From the NCBI GenBank assembly GCA_947846985.1, contig CANTUZ010000004.1, positions 56,211,672 to 56,275,671 of the forward strand: DNA of 64,000 nucleotides, read 5' to 3'. This document shows positions 36,877 to 49,706 of the stretch, one piece after another. Made by a program: the position numbers and the translations under genes. The notes under the pieces are model-generated. The model saw only the letters and a program-made list of their open reading frames with translations. It had not been told where the DNA came from and made no database searches. Origin of the DNA: Fratercula arctica. Its lineage: Eukaryota; Chordata; Aves; Charadriiformes; Alcidae. Position 1 is the stretch's first letter. Each line of letters opens with the position of its first letter.

Positions 36877-39800
36877 CTGTGGGTTCAAAGCAAGCTGTGA
36901 AAGACTTGAAGTAGTTTTCACTGCTTCACAAATCAACGCTGTCAAGAGCAAATCTTGACCTTTATGCAGCTTTAATCAATTTGATAAAAACCTTTAGCAT
37001 GGCGAGGTAATTTAGAGGCATATGGAAAAGACTTCATTGTCTAAGTAATTTCTGTCAATTTTGACAAGCACCCATGATGGAAAGCGAGTAAAGGTCCATG
37101 CGAGTCTATCAAACTTCCCTGTAGCAGTCAGAAGGGTCTTAAGTCCTATCCTGTTAATTCTGTTTTACGCATCAAAACCAGGCAAGGCAAGGTGAGCTGC
37201 AACCTAAAGACTAGCATCACAATTTACTTTCAGACTGCCTGAAGAAGATTTAACTTTTAGTGGACTACATATGAGTTTTAAGGGTAACGAATGGATTTGC
37301 TGGAACCCTGCTGCGCTCTCAACTTAGTACTGGTAGTGTGCTAGAGTAAGAATTTTTGGTGCTTGGAGGACTCTGCTGCTGCTGCAAACCTACTTGGGCT
37401 GACTTGAAATTTAAGAAAAACTTTAAAAAATGTGACAAGCAACTCCCTTCAAGATAGAGCTATCCACAGAAACTAACTTGTAGCATAAATTTGCATAACT
37501 CCAAAGTGTTTTGAATCATATGTAAACATTTTCAGTAAGCTTTCATACCTATGAAGTTAGCATGGTCTCCAGCTGATTCATGAAGTGTATGAGTGAGATA
37601 TCCTGGTCAGATCACCCGGTCAGCTGTTATGTTTCACTTTCATATCACACATTGATCAAAGTGGCATGACCAGCTCACCAGTGGTAATATCTTATAGCAC
37701 GCTGACTGTGTCCCCTGTGGCATTAATATTAGTGACACAAGTGTGATGGGCCTGCTCTGGGATTTGGACACAAAATACATAAATATTGGCTTAGTGTATT
37801 ATGGATAAAATTTCTGTGCTTTAAAAACCATGTTTATTCTGCTTCAAAAAATGTCATTAATGTGGATATAGCTAAATAGAATTCAGAATATAAATGTTTT
37901 GTATATTGCTGGCATGCATCAACTTTAAAATGGGTATGATACGGATGGATAGAAGTATTGTCTGCAAAGAACGCAGAGCTGAGTGAAGGAGAAATCATCA
38001 CTGCCCACATATAGAATAGGAAACACTTAAGTTCCAGTTGGGAAAGTTAATAATGATTAAATGTTGTTACCTGCTCAAGTTTAACTTTGGGATTTATAAG
38101 GAGTAGGATCTTAGCTAACATTTGACAAGTAATAATCCAAATTCCAGACCAACGAACACATATCATGCCATCTCATTTGTTAAGTAGCAAGTGAATGCCT
38201 GAGGAGACATGGACTTCATTCTTAGTGCAAAGGCATGTCTGAACATGGGATTATTCAAGAATATCTATTCCACTTTAAATTTGCATTTCACCATCCTGAA
38301 ATTCAGGTGTTGTCATGCCCTAATTTAAGGAATGACATGTAAAGACCGGTGTTCTTTATAATGAGACCATTCACTGAACAAAATCAAGAACCTGAAGGTC
38401 CAGGACACCTAATTTGGCACAGATTCTGAGACCTGAGTTTCACTTGGAAACTTACAGAGGAGCTATTTTACTGAGAAAAGTGATCCTAATCACAATACAG
38501 GTTTGGGGGGCTTTTTTTTTTTATTACACTGTGGAATCTCTGAAATCTCCGAAATCTCCTTGGCTGCGTATAGCAATATAACTATCTAATAAAAGCAAGG
38601 TTAGATTTTAGTGTGAGATTACATATCCCCAGATCAAGAGATCATGAGCACAGTACTTCAAGAGGTTTGATTGCATGTTTTTTGGTACTAGGATCATAGA
38701 TGCACACCACAGCAGCCCTGGTGGCATTGGTCACCAGCACAGGCTGTGGCTTCTGTCACTCACCTGAGAGCTCTGTGCTCTGCATATGCAGAAGCAGAAG
38801 CCATTCTTCAGTTTGGAAAGCTTTTATCTGACATCTGCAGGCAATGAAAGAGGCCAGGGAACATAGGAAAGGAGTTTCTATGTGGAAATCTGCTCAATGT
38901 AATCTTTAAAGCTACTTAGAAACTGTTGTTTAAATTAAACCCTCAAATTTTAAAGTACCAAGGGCTCATGGCTATTAAGAACTTTAAGGCAAGAAAATTT
39001 ACTTTCCTGTGTTCCCTGGCACATCTCTGACTTGCATGGGAATGTGTATGTGTGCTCATCTAGGAGCAAAATCCAGTGTGAAAACTGGCAGTCTCAGAAA
39101 AGTCTAGAATACCTCCTGAAAGGAGCTTTTGAACATAATGTAGCCGCCCTCAAAGAAAGAAATGCAGCATGTCATTTTAAAAAGGATTTCACTTTACAGC
39201 TTGAGCCTTAAACTCAATCGCAGAATCAAAACTGTAGAAAGGCACTGATTCTGTGCTAATATATAACTACATAAGGCTGTCGTGATCCTTCTGCAGTCTG
39301 TGGAGTGACATGTGTAAGACTAATAAGCCACATGAAATTTTAATACCTATCAGAACACAGTCTTCACTGAGGCTTCTTGACACTACCACAATACTAATAT
39401 GACGTAAGGACATAATTGCCTCTTTAGGAATGCATGTGAAAGACAGAATCAGATGTATTGGATAATACCCTGGCTCTGCTAAAGTCAGTGTGAAATTCTC
39501 TCTTAAACCTCAGTGGGTCCAGGATTCATTACATTCATCAATAACACAATGCAATTATTTCTTTCTGATTTACATTCTTTTGCTTTAAAATGCATCATCC
39601 ATAATAGCATTTTATAGCTGACTTGGAAATATTGCAACTTATGATTTTTCAACAATGGACCTCTTTTATAAATATTGTGAGTACTGCTACTTTAAAGCAT
39701 GAAGGCATTTTAATTGGATTGCATAAACAGAGTACACAGCACAGCTTACAAGTAAGATGAGAAGAATGAATATGAAATGGTAATCCTTTATGTAATCATA

Positions 39801-40318
39801 CCCATGATAGATTATATCTGGGTTTCTGGGAAGACAAAGGCAGTCGTATGCAGTTACTGGAGCTGAACAACACATAGTTTTCCAGGCTCTGCAATTTTTT
39901 TTGATTTTTAGTAAAACACAGTGCAAATTGAAAGAGTCAAACTCTCAATAATTCTCATGAATAAAGAATTTGAAAAAAAAATTACTTGGGCCTGCCAAAA
40001 CATTTTTTTTGTAAACATTAATTCAAAATTCTTACAACTGACAAACTAGCTGAAACGCTGAAATTAAAGAGCACGTTGATCTAAGCACACCATATTTCTC
40101 TAAATGTCAAACTTTAAAATGTCATAAGTTTCCTCAAAATAAGGAAGAAATACAGCAAACTCCTCAAAAATATTCTCTTTGAAAAATTATGCAATAAGAA
40201 AAAGTGACCAAAAACTTCATGAATATCTCTAAGGGGCTCCTTGGCAAGAGTACTTAAAAATGAAATAAAATGCAAGCCTTTTGGCGTTTTCTCACACAAT
40301 ATCTTCATTGAAAAGCTG
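36877..40318. other. unique noncoding DNA
   Basis: No recognised feature. Short T and A runs (about 38507-38522, 39893-39901 and 39973-39981) only. Confidence 0.5.
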
Positions 40319-40358
40319 ATGAAGTACAAGCTAGGCAAATGAAGTACAAACTAGGTAA
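40319..40358 (+). repeat. 20-bp tandem duplication at the CR1 5' edge
   Basis: Two adjacent 20-bp units, ATGAAGTACAAGCTAGGCAA and ATGAAGTACAAACTAGGTAA, differ at two positions. The second unit is in frame with the CR1 reverse transcriptase (KYKLGKWTVRW); the first repeats it at the truncation boundary. This fits a small duplication formed during or after insertion. Confidence 0.85.
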
Positions 40359-41280
40359 GTGGACAGTGAGGTGGATTGAAAACTGGCTGAAGAGCCAGCC
40401 AGCCCAGAGGTTTGTGATCAGCAGCGTGACATCCAGCTGGAGGCCAGCCACTAGCGGTGAGCTCCAGGGGTCACAACTACAGCTAATACTGTTTAGTATC
40501 TTCATTAATGACATGGATACTGGGACAAAGTGCACCATCAGCAAGTTTGCTAATGATACAAACCAGGGAGGAGTAGCTGATACGCTACTTGGATGTGCTG
40601 CCATCCAAAGGGACCTTGACAAGCTGGAGAAATGGGCAGAGAGGAACCTCATGAAGCCCAACAGGGGAAGAACAACCCCAGGTGCCAGGCTACACTGGGG
40701 CTGAAAAGCAGCTTGGCAGAGCAGGACCTGAGTGTCCTGTCAGGCAAAAAGCTGACTATGAGCCAGCAATGCATCTGTGCAGCAAAGGCGGCCTATGGCG
40801 CCCTGGGCTGTGTTAGGAGGAGACTTGCCAGCAGGTTGAAGGAGGTGGCAACTCTCTACTCCACACTGGTAAGGCCACACCTGGGGTGCGGAGCTTTGGA
40901 CTAACCAGTAAAAGAAAGACATGGACTTGCTGAAGTGAGTCCAGTGAAGGACCACAAAAGTGATTAAAGGAGTGAAGCCTCTTTCATACAAGGAGAGCTG
41001 GGACTGTTCAGCCTGGAGATGAGAAGGCTCAGAGGGACCTTGTCCATGTATAAAAATACCTGAAAGGGAGAGTAAAGAACAGGGAGCAGGGCTTTTCTCG
41101 GTGCTGGCCAATGACAGGACAAGAGGCAATGGGCACAAATTGAAATACAGGAAATTCTGTTTAGACATAAGAAAGCACCTTTTTACTGTAAGGGTTGTTG
41201 AAGAGGTTGCCCAGAGGTGTTGTGAAGTATCTGTCCTTGGAGATACTCAAAACACGACTGGACACGGCTCTGAGCAATCA
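40339..41280 (+). pseudogene. CR1 reverse transcriptase C-terminal pseudogene
   Basis: Readable blocks in order: KWTVRWIENWL, then SWRPATSGELQGSQL (normally SGVPQGSVLG), then FSIFINDMD, TISKFANDT and AAIQRDLDKLEKWAERNLM. After a frameshift near 40670 come AEQDLSVLSGKKLTMSQQC and VATLYSTLVRPHLG, then a stop. A third frame resumes at about 41101 with NDRTRGNGHKLKY and LDIRKHLFTVRVV. The catalytic FADD has become FAND, so even without frameshifts the polymerase would have lost one of its paired aspartates. It is an inactive fossil. Confidence 0.92.
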
Positions 41281-41370
41281 TCCCTCACTGACCCTGCTTT
41301 GAGCCAGGGGTGGGACCAGCGGATCCCCAGAGGAGCCCTCCGTCCTCAGCTGTTCTGTGATGCTGTCCCA
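40339..41370 (+). mobile_element. CR1 LINE, C-terminal half plus 3' end
   Basis: A plus-strand CR1, 5'-truncated inside the reverse transcriptase domain, runs through the polymerase C-terminal part and into the 3' untranslated region. Its tail (a decayed 'gggaccagcggatccccagagg...cctcagctgttctgtgatgctgt') belongs to the CR1 group ending in TTCTGTGATTCTGTG, unlike the ATTCTATG group at 28.6 and 30.6 kb. Substitutions and frameshifts make it clearly older than the copy at 30.4 kb. No flanking target duplication was found. Confidence 0.93.
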
Positions 41371-41434
41371 TGTTTGCTTTCAGAGCATAAGCACTACTCT
41401 TTAAGAAAAATAATTGTCCCGTGACAGAGGTCCA

Positions 41435-41481
41435 AATTCTTTAGCTAACAGAAACAGAATTCTTTAGCTAACAGGTAACAG
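41435..41481 (+). repeat. 23-bp tandem duplication
   Basis: The unit AATTCTTTAGCTAACAG plus a short tail occurs twice in a row, at 41435-41457 and 41458-41481, nearly identical over the first 17 bases. It is a local slippage or repair product just beyond the CR1 3' end. Confidence 0.8.
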
Positions 41482-43367
41482 AAATAGTTCCTGAGTTCAC
41501 AGTGTCAGGGCAGTGTCAGTGACAGTTAGTTGTGTAGGAAGAAAATCCGTTTTCTGTGCATCTGAAACTGAGGTATTTTTTCTTTCAACAACTTGAGAGC
41601 AGAGTGTCGAGACAAACAAATACAAGGGAATACCTGCAAACACCACTGCTTATCACCGACGTGGTCAGGGTGGGGCGCAACCGGCAAAACTACAAAACAG
41701 AGGCAACATCAACTTCACAAGCTTAAAAACAAAAGGTTTATCAAGTGTTTTCTAAACCAGTCTCAGATAATGAAGTACAACCAAAGGATATTACGGAGAA
41801 CTAGAATGGCCACATTTTTCTCTATCATGAATTTCAATGATAATGTTATCGTTGGACTGGTTATGCCTGAATTTTTACGAGAAATTGAGATTTAAACTTA
41901 GTTCATTTGCCGCAACTGTATTTCATATCTTTAAGTTTGCTCCTGGTATTATGTGGTGTTTTAATGAAGTCTTATATGGACAGCCATGTCAATGAGCAAA
42001 CTATTATACATCTGCGTTCTTGTCTCCTATAGGCTTTCAGGGTCTGTATCTATGCTAAATCTCAAACCTGTGTGAAACGTGTACTCTGAGTCACAGAGCT
42101 GTTACTTTTTCCAAACGTCTGCTTGGAAATTTGGACTAGTTTCTGAATAAACTTTTCAGCAAAATTGGTTTGCTTCTTTGTAAGAATGTGTTTCAAGTTT
42201 GATTTCTAGGCAGAACAATACAAATCTCCACAGCTCCGTGCAGTTGTGTTTCCAAGCAACATAAAAGGAGCCTCTGGTGATTTGTCTGTGTGTACGCTCC
42301 AGACAAAATTCACGAAATAGAGCCTTGCATGAGCTACAGTAAAACTTAAAAACTCCTTGAAAACTTCATGACTACAAGGAGAAAGAAGTTGCGTACATAT
42401 ATGCTAACCTCACCATTTTGTTACATTTCTACAGACATTTTGTAAACAAAAAGGAAAAATAAAAGATGTCTGCTAGAGTATTTGCAGTGCAAGGGCAGAA
42501 CATCTGATGTCTCTGTTCCTTCGGTGTTATTCGGTAAGAGTAGCAGATCCCTAGGAAGCTGAACATACAGTTCTTTATTAATGAATGCCATTATGAATGC
42601 CACAATTCCTGATAGTATCAGGATTAACTGATTAAAAGGGTTTTGTTTTTGACAAGAGAACAAAAGAGACACCACTTCAGTTGGTGCCATCCTGTCTGCA
42701 CAAACCTCCTTTGACTGTCAAAGATTTCTAGAGCTATTTTTTCCAATACTGGGCATAAAGGGTGACCAGAAATATTAGTTCATGTTTATATGCAGTTTAT
42801 GCTTGTGTGCGTCATAATCTTGAACTGTAAATGTTGGATTTATAGTAAAGAAATGGATGTTGCAATCAAAAGAACGTGTCTTAGTTTGAAGAAAAAAAAA
42901 AAAAAACAACAAAACAACAAATGAGTACAGCCTGAGGGAAATAAAAAGCAAAAGGAACTATGCTTATCCCAAAGCCAAGAGTAGTTCAAAAAGGAGAGAA
43001 AGTACTAGAAGAATGAACATTTGTAATGGGATCTTTTTTGCTTCTGGCTTCCTGTAGCACTCCTTGTGCTGCTTAGACATCAATGGTAATGTCAGACTTT
43101 GGCTTCTGCATTCAAGAGAAATCCAAATGTATTTAGCCAAGCATATTTAGAACGATTTAGCTACAGTTATGAAGTGAAATGAAGAATAATAGGATATGTT
43201 GCAGAGAATAACTCTTCAGTATAATTAGGATCATGCCATCAAGTGGTAAAACAGATTTTAAAAAAATGAGGACATTACCGCTCCCAATTTCAATATAAAT
43301 CACCACAATATGAGATGTGAACTGTGATCTCATGCTAAACACTATTAGCAGGGCCGAGGCCACTGTT

Positions 43368-43488
43368 CCACTGACCAAAGTACCAAACCAAGCTATGGAT
43401 AGCCTTTAAAGGTTAACTTTCCCACTGGCCAAAGTATCAAACCAATCCAGCGGTTGTCTTTAAAGGCTTCCAGTGGTAGCCTTTAAAG
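43368..43488 (+). repeat. imperfect 54-bp tandem repeat
   Basis: Unit 1 (43368-43421) and unit 2 (from 43422) share 'ccactg(a/g)ccaaagta(c/t)c' and 'aaacca', and then, after a diverged stretch, 'tttaaagg'. A third partial unit repeats 'tagcctttaaaggttaa' at about 43477-43493. The units have diverged, so the duplication is old. Each contains the palindrome CCTTTAAAGG or a variant of it. Confidence 0.7.
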
Positions 43489-46400
43489 GTTAAGCTTCAA
43501 TTTATTTAGTGTATTGTTGTTAGGATATACTTTATTTAAATCTTTCTTTTCTGATGAGGACCTCACACCCTCCTGAAATCTGATTTTGACTAAACAAGAA
43601 TAACAGCAAAAGGCACTACTAGCACATCTTTCTGGAAACAAGCAAACAAAGAAAAAAAATCCACGTGAGGACAGAGAGAGATTTTTATATTTGCATTTGT
43701 GTCATGTATGAAATTCTGTATGCAGCTCTGTGGGAAACAGCCTCTGAGAAGTCACAAACTATATACCCTATAGAGTAAAAAGGTGTCCTCATGGCAAACT
43801 TCAAGCAAGGAAAGCCAGGTTGCATGTCGGTAGCAAGCGGCTGTGGCTGCTTGCAACTCTAAGACACTCTTGGGTTTCACCAGAGGTTCGAGGGCAACCT
43901 GTCCCTGGGGCAGAGGAGGGGGACCAGAAGCAGTTTGTGGGAGTAGAGCCACCGAGACCTGGCCCAGCCTGGGCAGCATGGCAGGGAGGGCAGTGAGCCT
44001 GCTGCCCCGAATGGGCTTGCCCTCCCAGTGGCATCATGACCTGCATTTGAACCTCTGGGAAACAGCGGCATTTGTCTTCCTCTAAATCCTCTCAGGGATG
44101 AAACATAAGAAGCATTTCACTTGTCAGGACTGTTTACTACTTGTTGAAGTAAATGTAAATCTGATGTTTCTATAAGTAGGAGATGACGGCTTTATTTTGC
44201 AGTGGCATATCCATAGATTTCTTGGCATTTCTTTTTACTATTTTGACACTAGAAGCTCTTTCCTGTGATTTAGTGTCAAAGCAGTAAGGTCATCTTGAGC
44301 TGTTTAGACACCTTCTAAATAGCAGACTTAAAAATAAGAAGTAATAACACAATAAGAAAGAACCGAAGTGTTTAGATATATCTCACCACATGTTCCTGTG
44401 ACTACTTCTCTGTATCTACAGTCTCTCCAAATTATTATTTATTAAATAAATATGTTGCTAGTGATCCCATGAGGATCCTATAGTGAAACTGTGTATGTTA
44501 TTAAGCAACAGCTGCTGCCTCTAATGGATTTACAATTTGAATAGGTCAAACATGTAAAACCAAAGCACACAAAGCAACAGAGAATGCAGAATGGAAATTA
44601 CTGATACTTCCTTGAGCAGTCTTTGCAGTGTTTTAGTTTCAATCAAGTGACCCCCTCCTTCTCCTTCTTGAGACTCGAGTGCTTGCCCTTCAGACTCCAA
44701 CAACTCCATATGGAAAGTTGCTGACCAGACAGAAAAGACCAGAGGGCTTCCACAGTCCAAAACAGTTCTGCCACTTGAAGGACTGTCCTAGTCATTCTAC
44801 ACAACAGTTCTGCATCTGCTAATTGAACACTGACTTCTATTTAATAATTCTGCTTGGTTTTTTGACTGATAGTGAACTGATTTGGTGAAATTACATGGTC
44901 AATTAGCTATTAACATTTTAATTATAATAGCATTGTTAGTTGTCCTTAAGAAGTTATGTCCCTATGAAGAAAATTATGCTTTAAGAGACATTTCACCACT
45001 ACGTTTGCTGAGGAAAGAAATAGGAAAGCAAAATCTGTAATGAGGACAGCATTGCCTAAAAGAAAAAAAGATACTATAAGATTATGGGTTTGCTTTCTGA
45101 TTCCACTAAATTATCCCATCATTGTGCTTTCCAAAGGTTAAGACTGAGTAGGGCCCATTGAACGTCTGGGGCAACCAAGAGTAACTTCAGAGCAGCTGTG
45201 ATCTGTATTTGGCTCTGGGAAGGTTTGTTGTAGTTCAGCTACAGTGTTTACGTCAATATATGTCAAAGTTGTGGACTCCTGTTGAATGCACAAAGGTTGT
45301 CATAGGTGTTCATATTCTGATTGATTTGAGATGTGGAGCTATTTTGAAATGATTCAGAGTGTCACAAGGACATCAGCCTAGGAGCTTCTTTGTTGCTGAG
45401 AGTTCATATAATTTTATTCTTAATGGACTCTGTATAGTCTCTGCAGTATCTCGTTTACATCTGTTTTGACTCAAATGGCTGTCACATTAACTGGAAAAGC
45501 AATGTAAAAAATTGATAATTGCTACAAGTCTTTATCACCACCACAAACTTTTAGTGTTTACACTCAAAACTTTCTTTCTGTTTGCAGTTTTGTCCATCAC
45601 TTGATATGGATTTTGCTTTAAATCCTGTAACATATATCAGAAGGCATTCAGCTGAAGTGCACATTTAAGGAATAATTGCAGCATATAAATGAATTTTATG
45701 ACATCGGAATGTGCCAGTCCCATATTTATGTGTGCGCTTGTGTCTTTCGCATTCTTCGGTATTGATATTTAGCCTTTACATTCATCAGCTAAGCCGTTTA
45801 CTTCTACAGTGGCACACGTCTGTCACCTGCAGCTTCTAGTCCTTTTTCTGCATCCCATTTGACACGTGCTTTCACTGTCTGCACATCTTTATGCACTTTT
45901 TTCCATCTCACTGGTCTGCTCACGGTAAGGATTGTGGTTTTACAGTAAGCAGCTTCTGTTGGTCACTACAGCTGTGGCTTCAACTTGAGAAGGAAAGCAA
46001 CTTCCAGGTGTGGCATTCTGGACAAACAGCTTTACATTGGTGGCACGACCAGTAACAGGACATTGTTAGTGTAGTCATAGAAACATGTAGTGTTCAGCCT
46101 CTGTAAGTACTTAATACTGTAAGATATATTTTGCACATTTACAGAACCTTCTTTATCCTTTCCTGCAAAAAATAATGAAACTGCCTCAGTAGTTTTTGGA
46201 GGTTCAGGGATACGTGAGCCTATTGCTGAGGTATAGCAGGCTAGAAATTCTCCTTTCTCTAAGTTTTCCAAGCTAACGAATGCTGCAATGCCCCAAATCA
46301 TTGCACAAGTATCAGAAGCCTGTGTGCGAGTATGACTAAACTCCTCTTTTGGTCTGTTTGAAAATGTCCTTGTCCTTCTCCACAGTTGTGATTTCTTCCA

Positions 46401-46559
46401 AAGTGTTTTCACTGATTGTTAGATGGTTGATTACTATCATTTCTGGTGATTAAAAGTTCTTAGGTATAAAATATAGTAAATGAAAAAGGGGCCTCCCATC
46501 AATGTGGCAGAGAATTGGTTGCTAGTTACTCAGTACATTACTAATCTCCTTCATATTCT

Positions 46560-46985
46560 GTCAAGATCTCTGCCCTGCACATGATGTGTTCTGGAAGTGT
46601 CTCCAAAAGCACCCACCATATGAACAACAGACGCAATATCAAGCCTTAACACATTTTTAACTGGTCACTGATAATCTCTTTTGATGCATAATCTCTGAAA
46701 GTCATATTGATGTCGGGGCATAAAGTATTGATATCCATCAAGAACTTCAATAGGAACATCAGGAAGATCACACCATGAGGCAAAGTTCACTTTATTTCCA
46801 AGGTATTTTATCAGAGTGGTTATCTTGCCTGATGATAGCTTGTTATTTTTAGAGAGAGATGGAGGATAACATTGTTTTTTGTGACGAAAGAACTCTTGTA
46901 AGTCACCTTCTGTCTTCTGATAGGCAATGAATAATTACGGGAATAAAAGATGACAATTTTTAGAAGGGTTACTTGCCAGATATTT
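46560..46985 (-). pseudogene. decayed copy of an uncharacterised multicopy animal protein family
   Basis: Read on the minus strand, about 75 codons without a stop give LFIAYQKTEGDLQEFFRH, then QCYPPSLS, SSGK, and PDVPIEVLDG. A shifted frame continues as MTFRDYAS, then IISDQL, and a further shift gives KNVLRLDI. I recall the same order and spacing in a large, functionally uncharacterised family that is present in many copies in fish, amphibians and cnidarians (LF..C(Q)..EGDL..FF.HE.Q..PPSLS...LG.KSDL, then VLDGAAIVNM, then TF.DYAS...F.P, then RLDIVWD). Family members end in a cysteine-rich tail, which I do not see here. Upstream in-frame sequence (ASNPSKNCHLL, then a stop) also fits. Stops and at least two frameshifts mark it as dead. 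It has no intron-like break between blocks, which would suit a retrocopy or a mobile-element-borne gene. The identification is from memory of the family pattern, not a search. Confidence 0.6.
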
Positions 46986-49706
46986 CATGACACGTTCTTG
47001 AAGGAATCATATATGAAGAAATATTTCTGCATATGAGCTCAGATCATGTTTATCTTTGCAAGTGTTTTGTCAAAATGATCATTATATAGTGTGAGCTCAG
47101 CATATTTGATGATCCTTAGGTTTTCTGAAAACATGCAAGGACAACTTGTTAAGAATTCCCAGAGAACTCACTGGATGTATTTTAAACATAGTCCCATATT
47201 TCCTCATCATATAATTAGCATACAAACATGTCCACAGAACAACTTCTGGATCGTCACAGTGTGTGACCTGAAGCAAGCGTTAACCAGATATGGTTTTCTC
47301 ATTCCATTCACACTAGTTTCTGTCCCAAAACTGTGTTTCTGCTTTGGCAGAGCCACAGTGGTGGAAGAAAAAAAAATTCTGAATCGCTTTCATTATATGA
47401 ATCTCTCAGAGAAGGCTTATTAACTACACTAGATCATATCAACTTTCTTGACCCTTTCTCTGAGCACTTCCCTGTTGTCTGAATATCCTCTGCTCCCCAA
47501 GCACCATCATAACCCTGTGACGAAGCACCTATGTGCCGTGTGTGCAGAGCTATAAGAATTGTTGCAGATATATTAGTAGAACCTATTACATGCATATTGT
47601 TTTAATTTTAGGATGGATGGGGGGAACATTCATTAAAAAAGAAGTCTGCAGCATAATTAAGAAATTCCTTATTACATGTTTTGTTTACATTTTTCTCACT
47701 TCAGTTCTTTACTGATACTAATTCATCTTAATCTTATGGATGAAGGATGCATACAGAAAAATTAGAGGACATATTTCATTTAATATAAGTTTGCTCCTGT
47801 ACAAGTTCTCCCAAATTGATACAGTTCTACAGATGACAGCCAGTGTTATTCATGTCAAAACTTGTTCTTTCTATTTCGAAATTCAGCACCCTTTTGTTAC
47901 AGGGTAGTGGTAATTTTTACTAAGCTTGTCTCTTTCTCATGGTGACATTTTGTTTAAATAAGAAAATCTGTGTAAAGTGGCTTTGTGCCTATGTGTGAAT
48001 TTATTTGAAGTGTAAAATGTCAAACTGGCAACAGTAATAATCCTGTAAATTAGGTATGTCAAATAATGTACATGTAGTCTTCTGATTCATCGAAGAGTGG
48101 AAGGATTTCTCTCTAACTCTATTTTGAGAAACCTGAGTCATGAGCTCCCATTTCTTAATTGGTACTCTTGACAAAAGTGAGGAATACGCCAACATAAAAA
48201 ATTCATAAATCAGAAAATATTGAGTCTAGGGTAAAACTAACACCATCTCCCAGTTCAGCAGTTCTCAGAAAAGATATCTCTATACATGGAACAGAAGTCA
48301 TCACTAGAACATTATTTTCTAATTGGCATATTTGTTCATGGTGAAGGTGCTGCAAAACAATTTCCAGGCAGTTGCATACGGTGCATATATGCATATACAT
48401 GCTGTTACTCGGATTGTACTGTACGAGCCAATCTAGAAAGGCCACAGTTGCTGAGATAATCTCATCACACACCCTCACCTTGGAGACCAGGCACATTCTC
48501 ACTAGTATGACTGAAAATGCTTGGGGGGATCCCAGAGCCATCAGGAAAACAGGGTGGAGCACATATGGAGAAAACACACGTTGCCATTTGTCTGCAGCTG
48601 CTACAGCTGAAAAACCACCAGCACACTCAAGCTGTTCCCTTCTCTCTATTCTTTCCTGCCTCTTCTGCTGAGTAGTGCTGCCCCTCAGGTTCTCCAAGTT
48701 CACTCTCCAAGTGCTTGGGTGGGCACTTTCTGGTCCTTTTTGCTGCAAACGAGCTAAAATACGAAATATCTGTTTGAACTATTTAAGTATGGTTTGAAGG
48801 AACTGAGTTACAAAGCATTCACCCAGCAAACCTGAAGGCAGTAAGGAGTGTTAGCAAGCACCGGGGGGCATGATCTTTTCCAACTCCACAGCTTCAGCTA
48901 GACCATTTTAGAATTAGAGATTTTCTCCATGAAAGGAGAAGAAATTTTGCCTAAGTAATGAATTTAATTGCAGCTATTTGCTCTAAGTACTGTGCCAACA
49001 CTTTTCCTTCTTCAGAGACCTGCAATGCTAAAATGGACCAGGGCCACAGTTCTGTTACAATTGAATTGCCACCTTACTCTTCAGTTAGTAGAGTTTTCTC
49101 CTTGATGTGATAGTGTCAACATGCATTCAGACACCTACTGTGGCACTGTATTATTTGCATATGTAGCATGTAGAATACTATTGTGTTGTATTACTGTATT
49201 ATTGTAATATGTATGTATTATTACATTGTATTATGCAACATTTTTTTGCAGTGCTTTACCTGCCGCCCTTTCTGCGGTGAAGTGGGATAATCATCAGCAA
49301 TTATTCTCTTACAGAGAAGGCAATAATTTTGTTGGATTTATAGGACACGAGGTAAATTAAAAATGCTACCATCCAAAAAGAAAGAAAAAAAAGGTAAATA
49401 ATTTAAATTATTATTTATCATATGCATACCATGTTAATCCTGTGGTACACAGTAAATGTGAGTTATCTCCCCCTTCTTCCACGGAGAGTTTCAAATCCTT
49501 GTGCCTCCTGAGGGATAACACTGCTCTCAGACATCACTAAGCACATATCGCACAGTGAATTCCTGCCATTGCTTCTCTTATGGACTTTCTCATAGACTCA
49601 TACCTTTATTTTCATTCTCTGCATTTGAGAAGGCAGGCTAATTATAGTAGGTGTGTACACCTAAGCTAATTGGGAATTAACTACATTTAGCTACACTGGT
49701 ACCTCC
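46986..49706. other. unique noncoding DNA
   Basis: No recognised gene. The 181-codon minus-strand frame at 48203-48748 is the longest non-repetitive open frame in the window. It lacks motifs I know and is about the length expected once by chance in this much DNA. Confidence 0.45.

Larger units (their letters stand above)
41371..46559. other. mostly unique noncoding DNA
   Basis: Holds two short tandem duplications listed separately, a poly-A run near 42890 and a GC-richer patch at about 43860-44050 that matches nothing I recognise. The minus-strand 126-codon open frame at 46032-46412 lies next to the pseudogene described at 46560-46985. It may be part of the same decayed element, but shows no motif I can place. 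Confidence 0.45.

Noticed and set aside
40740..41168. 142-codon minus-strand frame
   Set aside because: Antisense shadow of the CR1 reverse transcriptase region.
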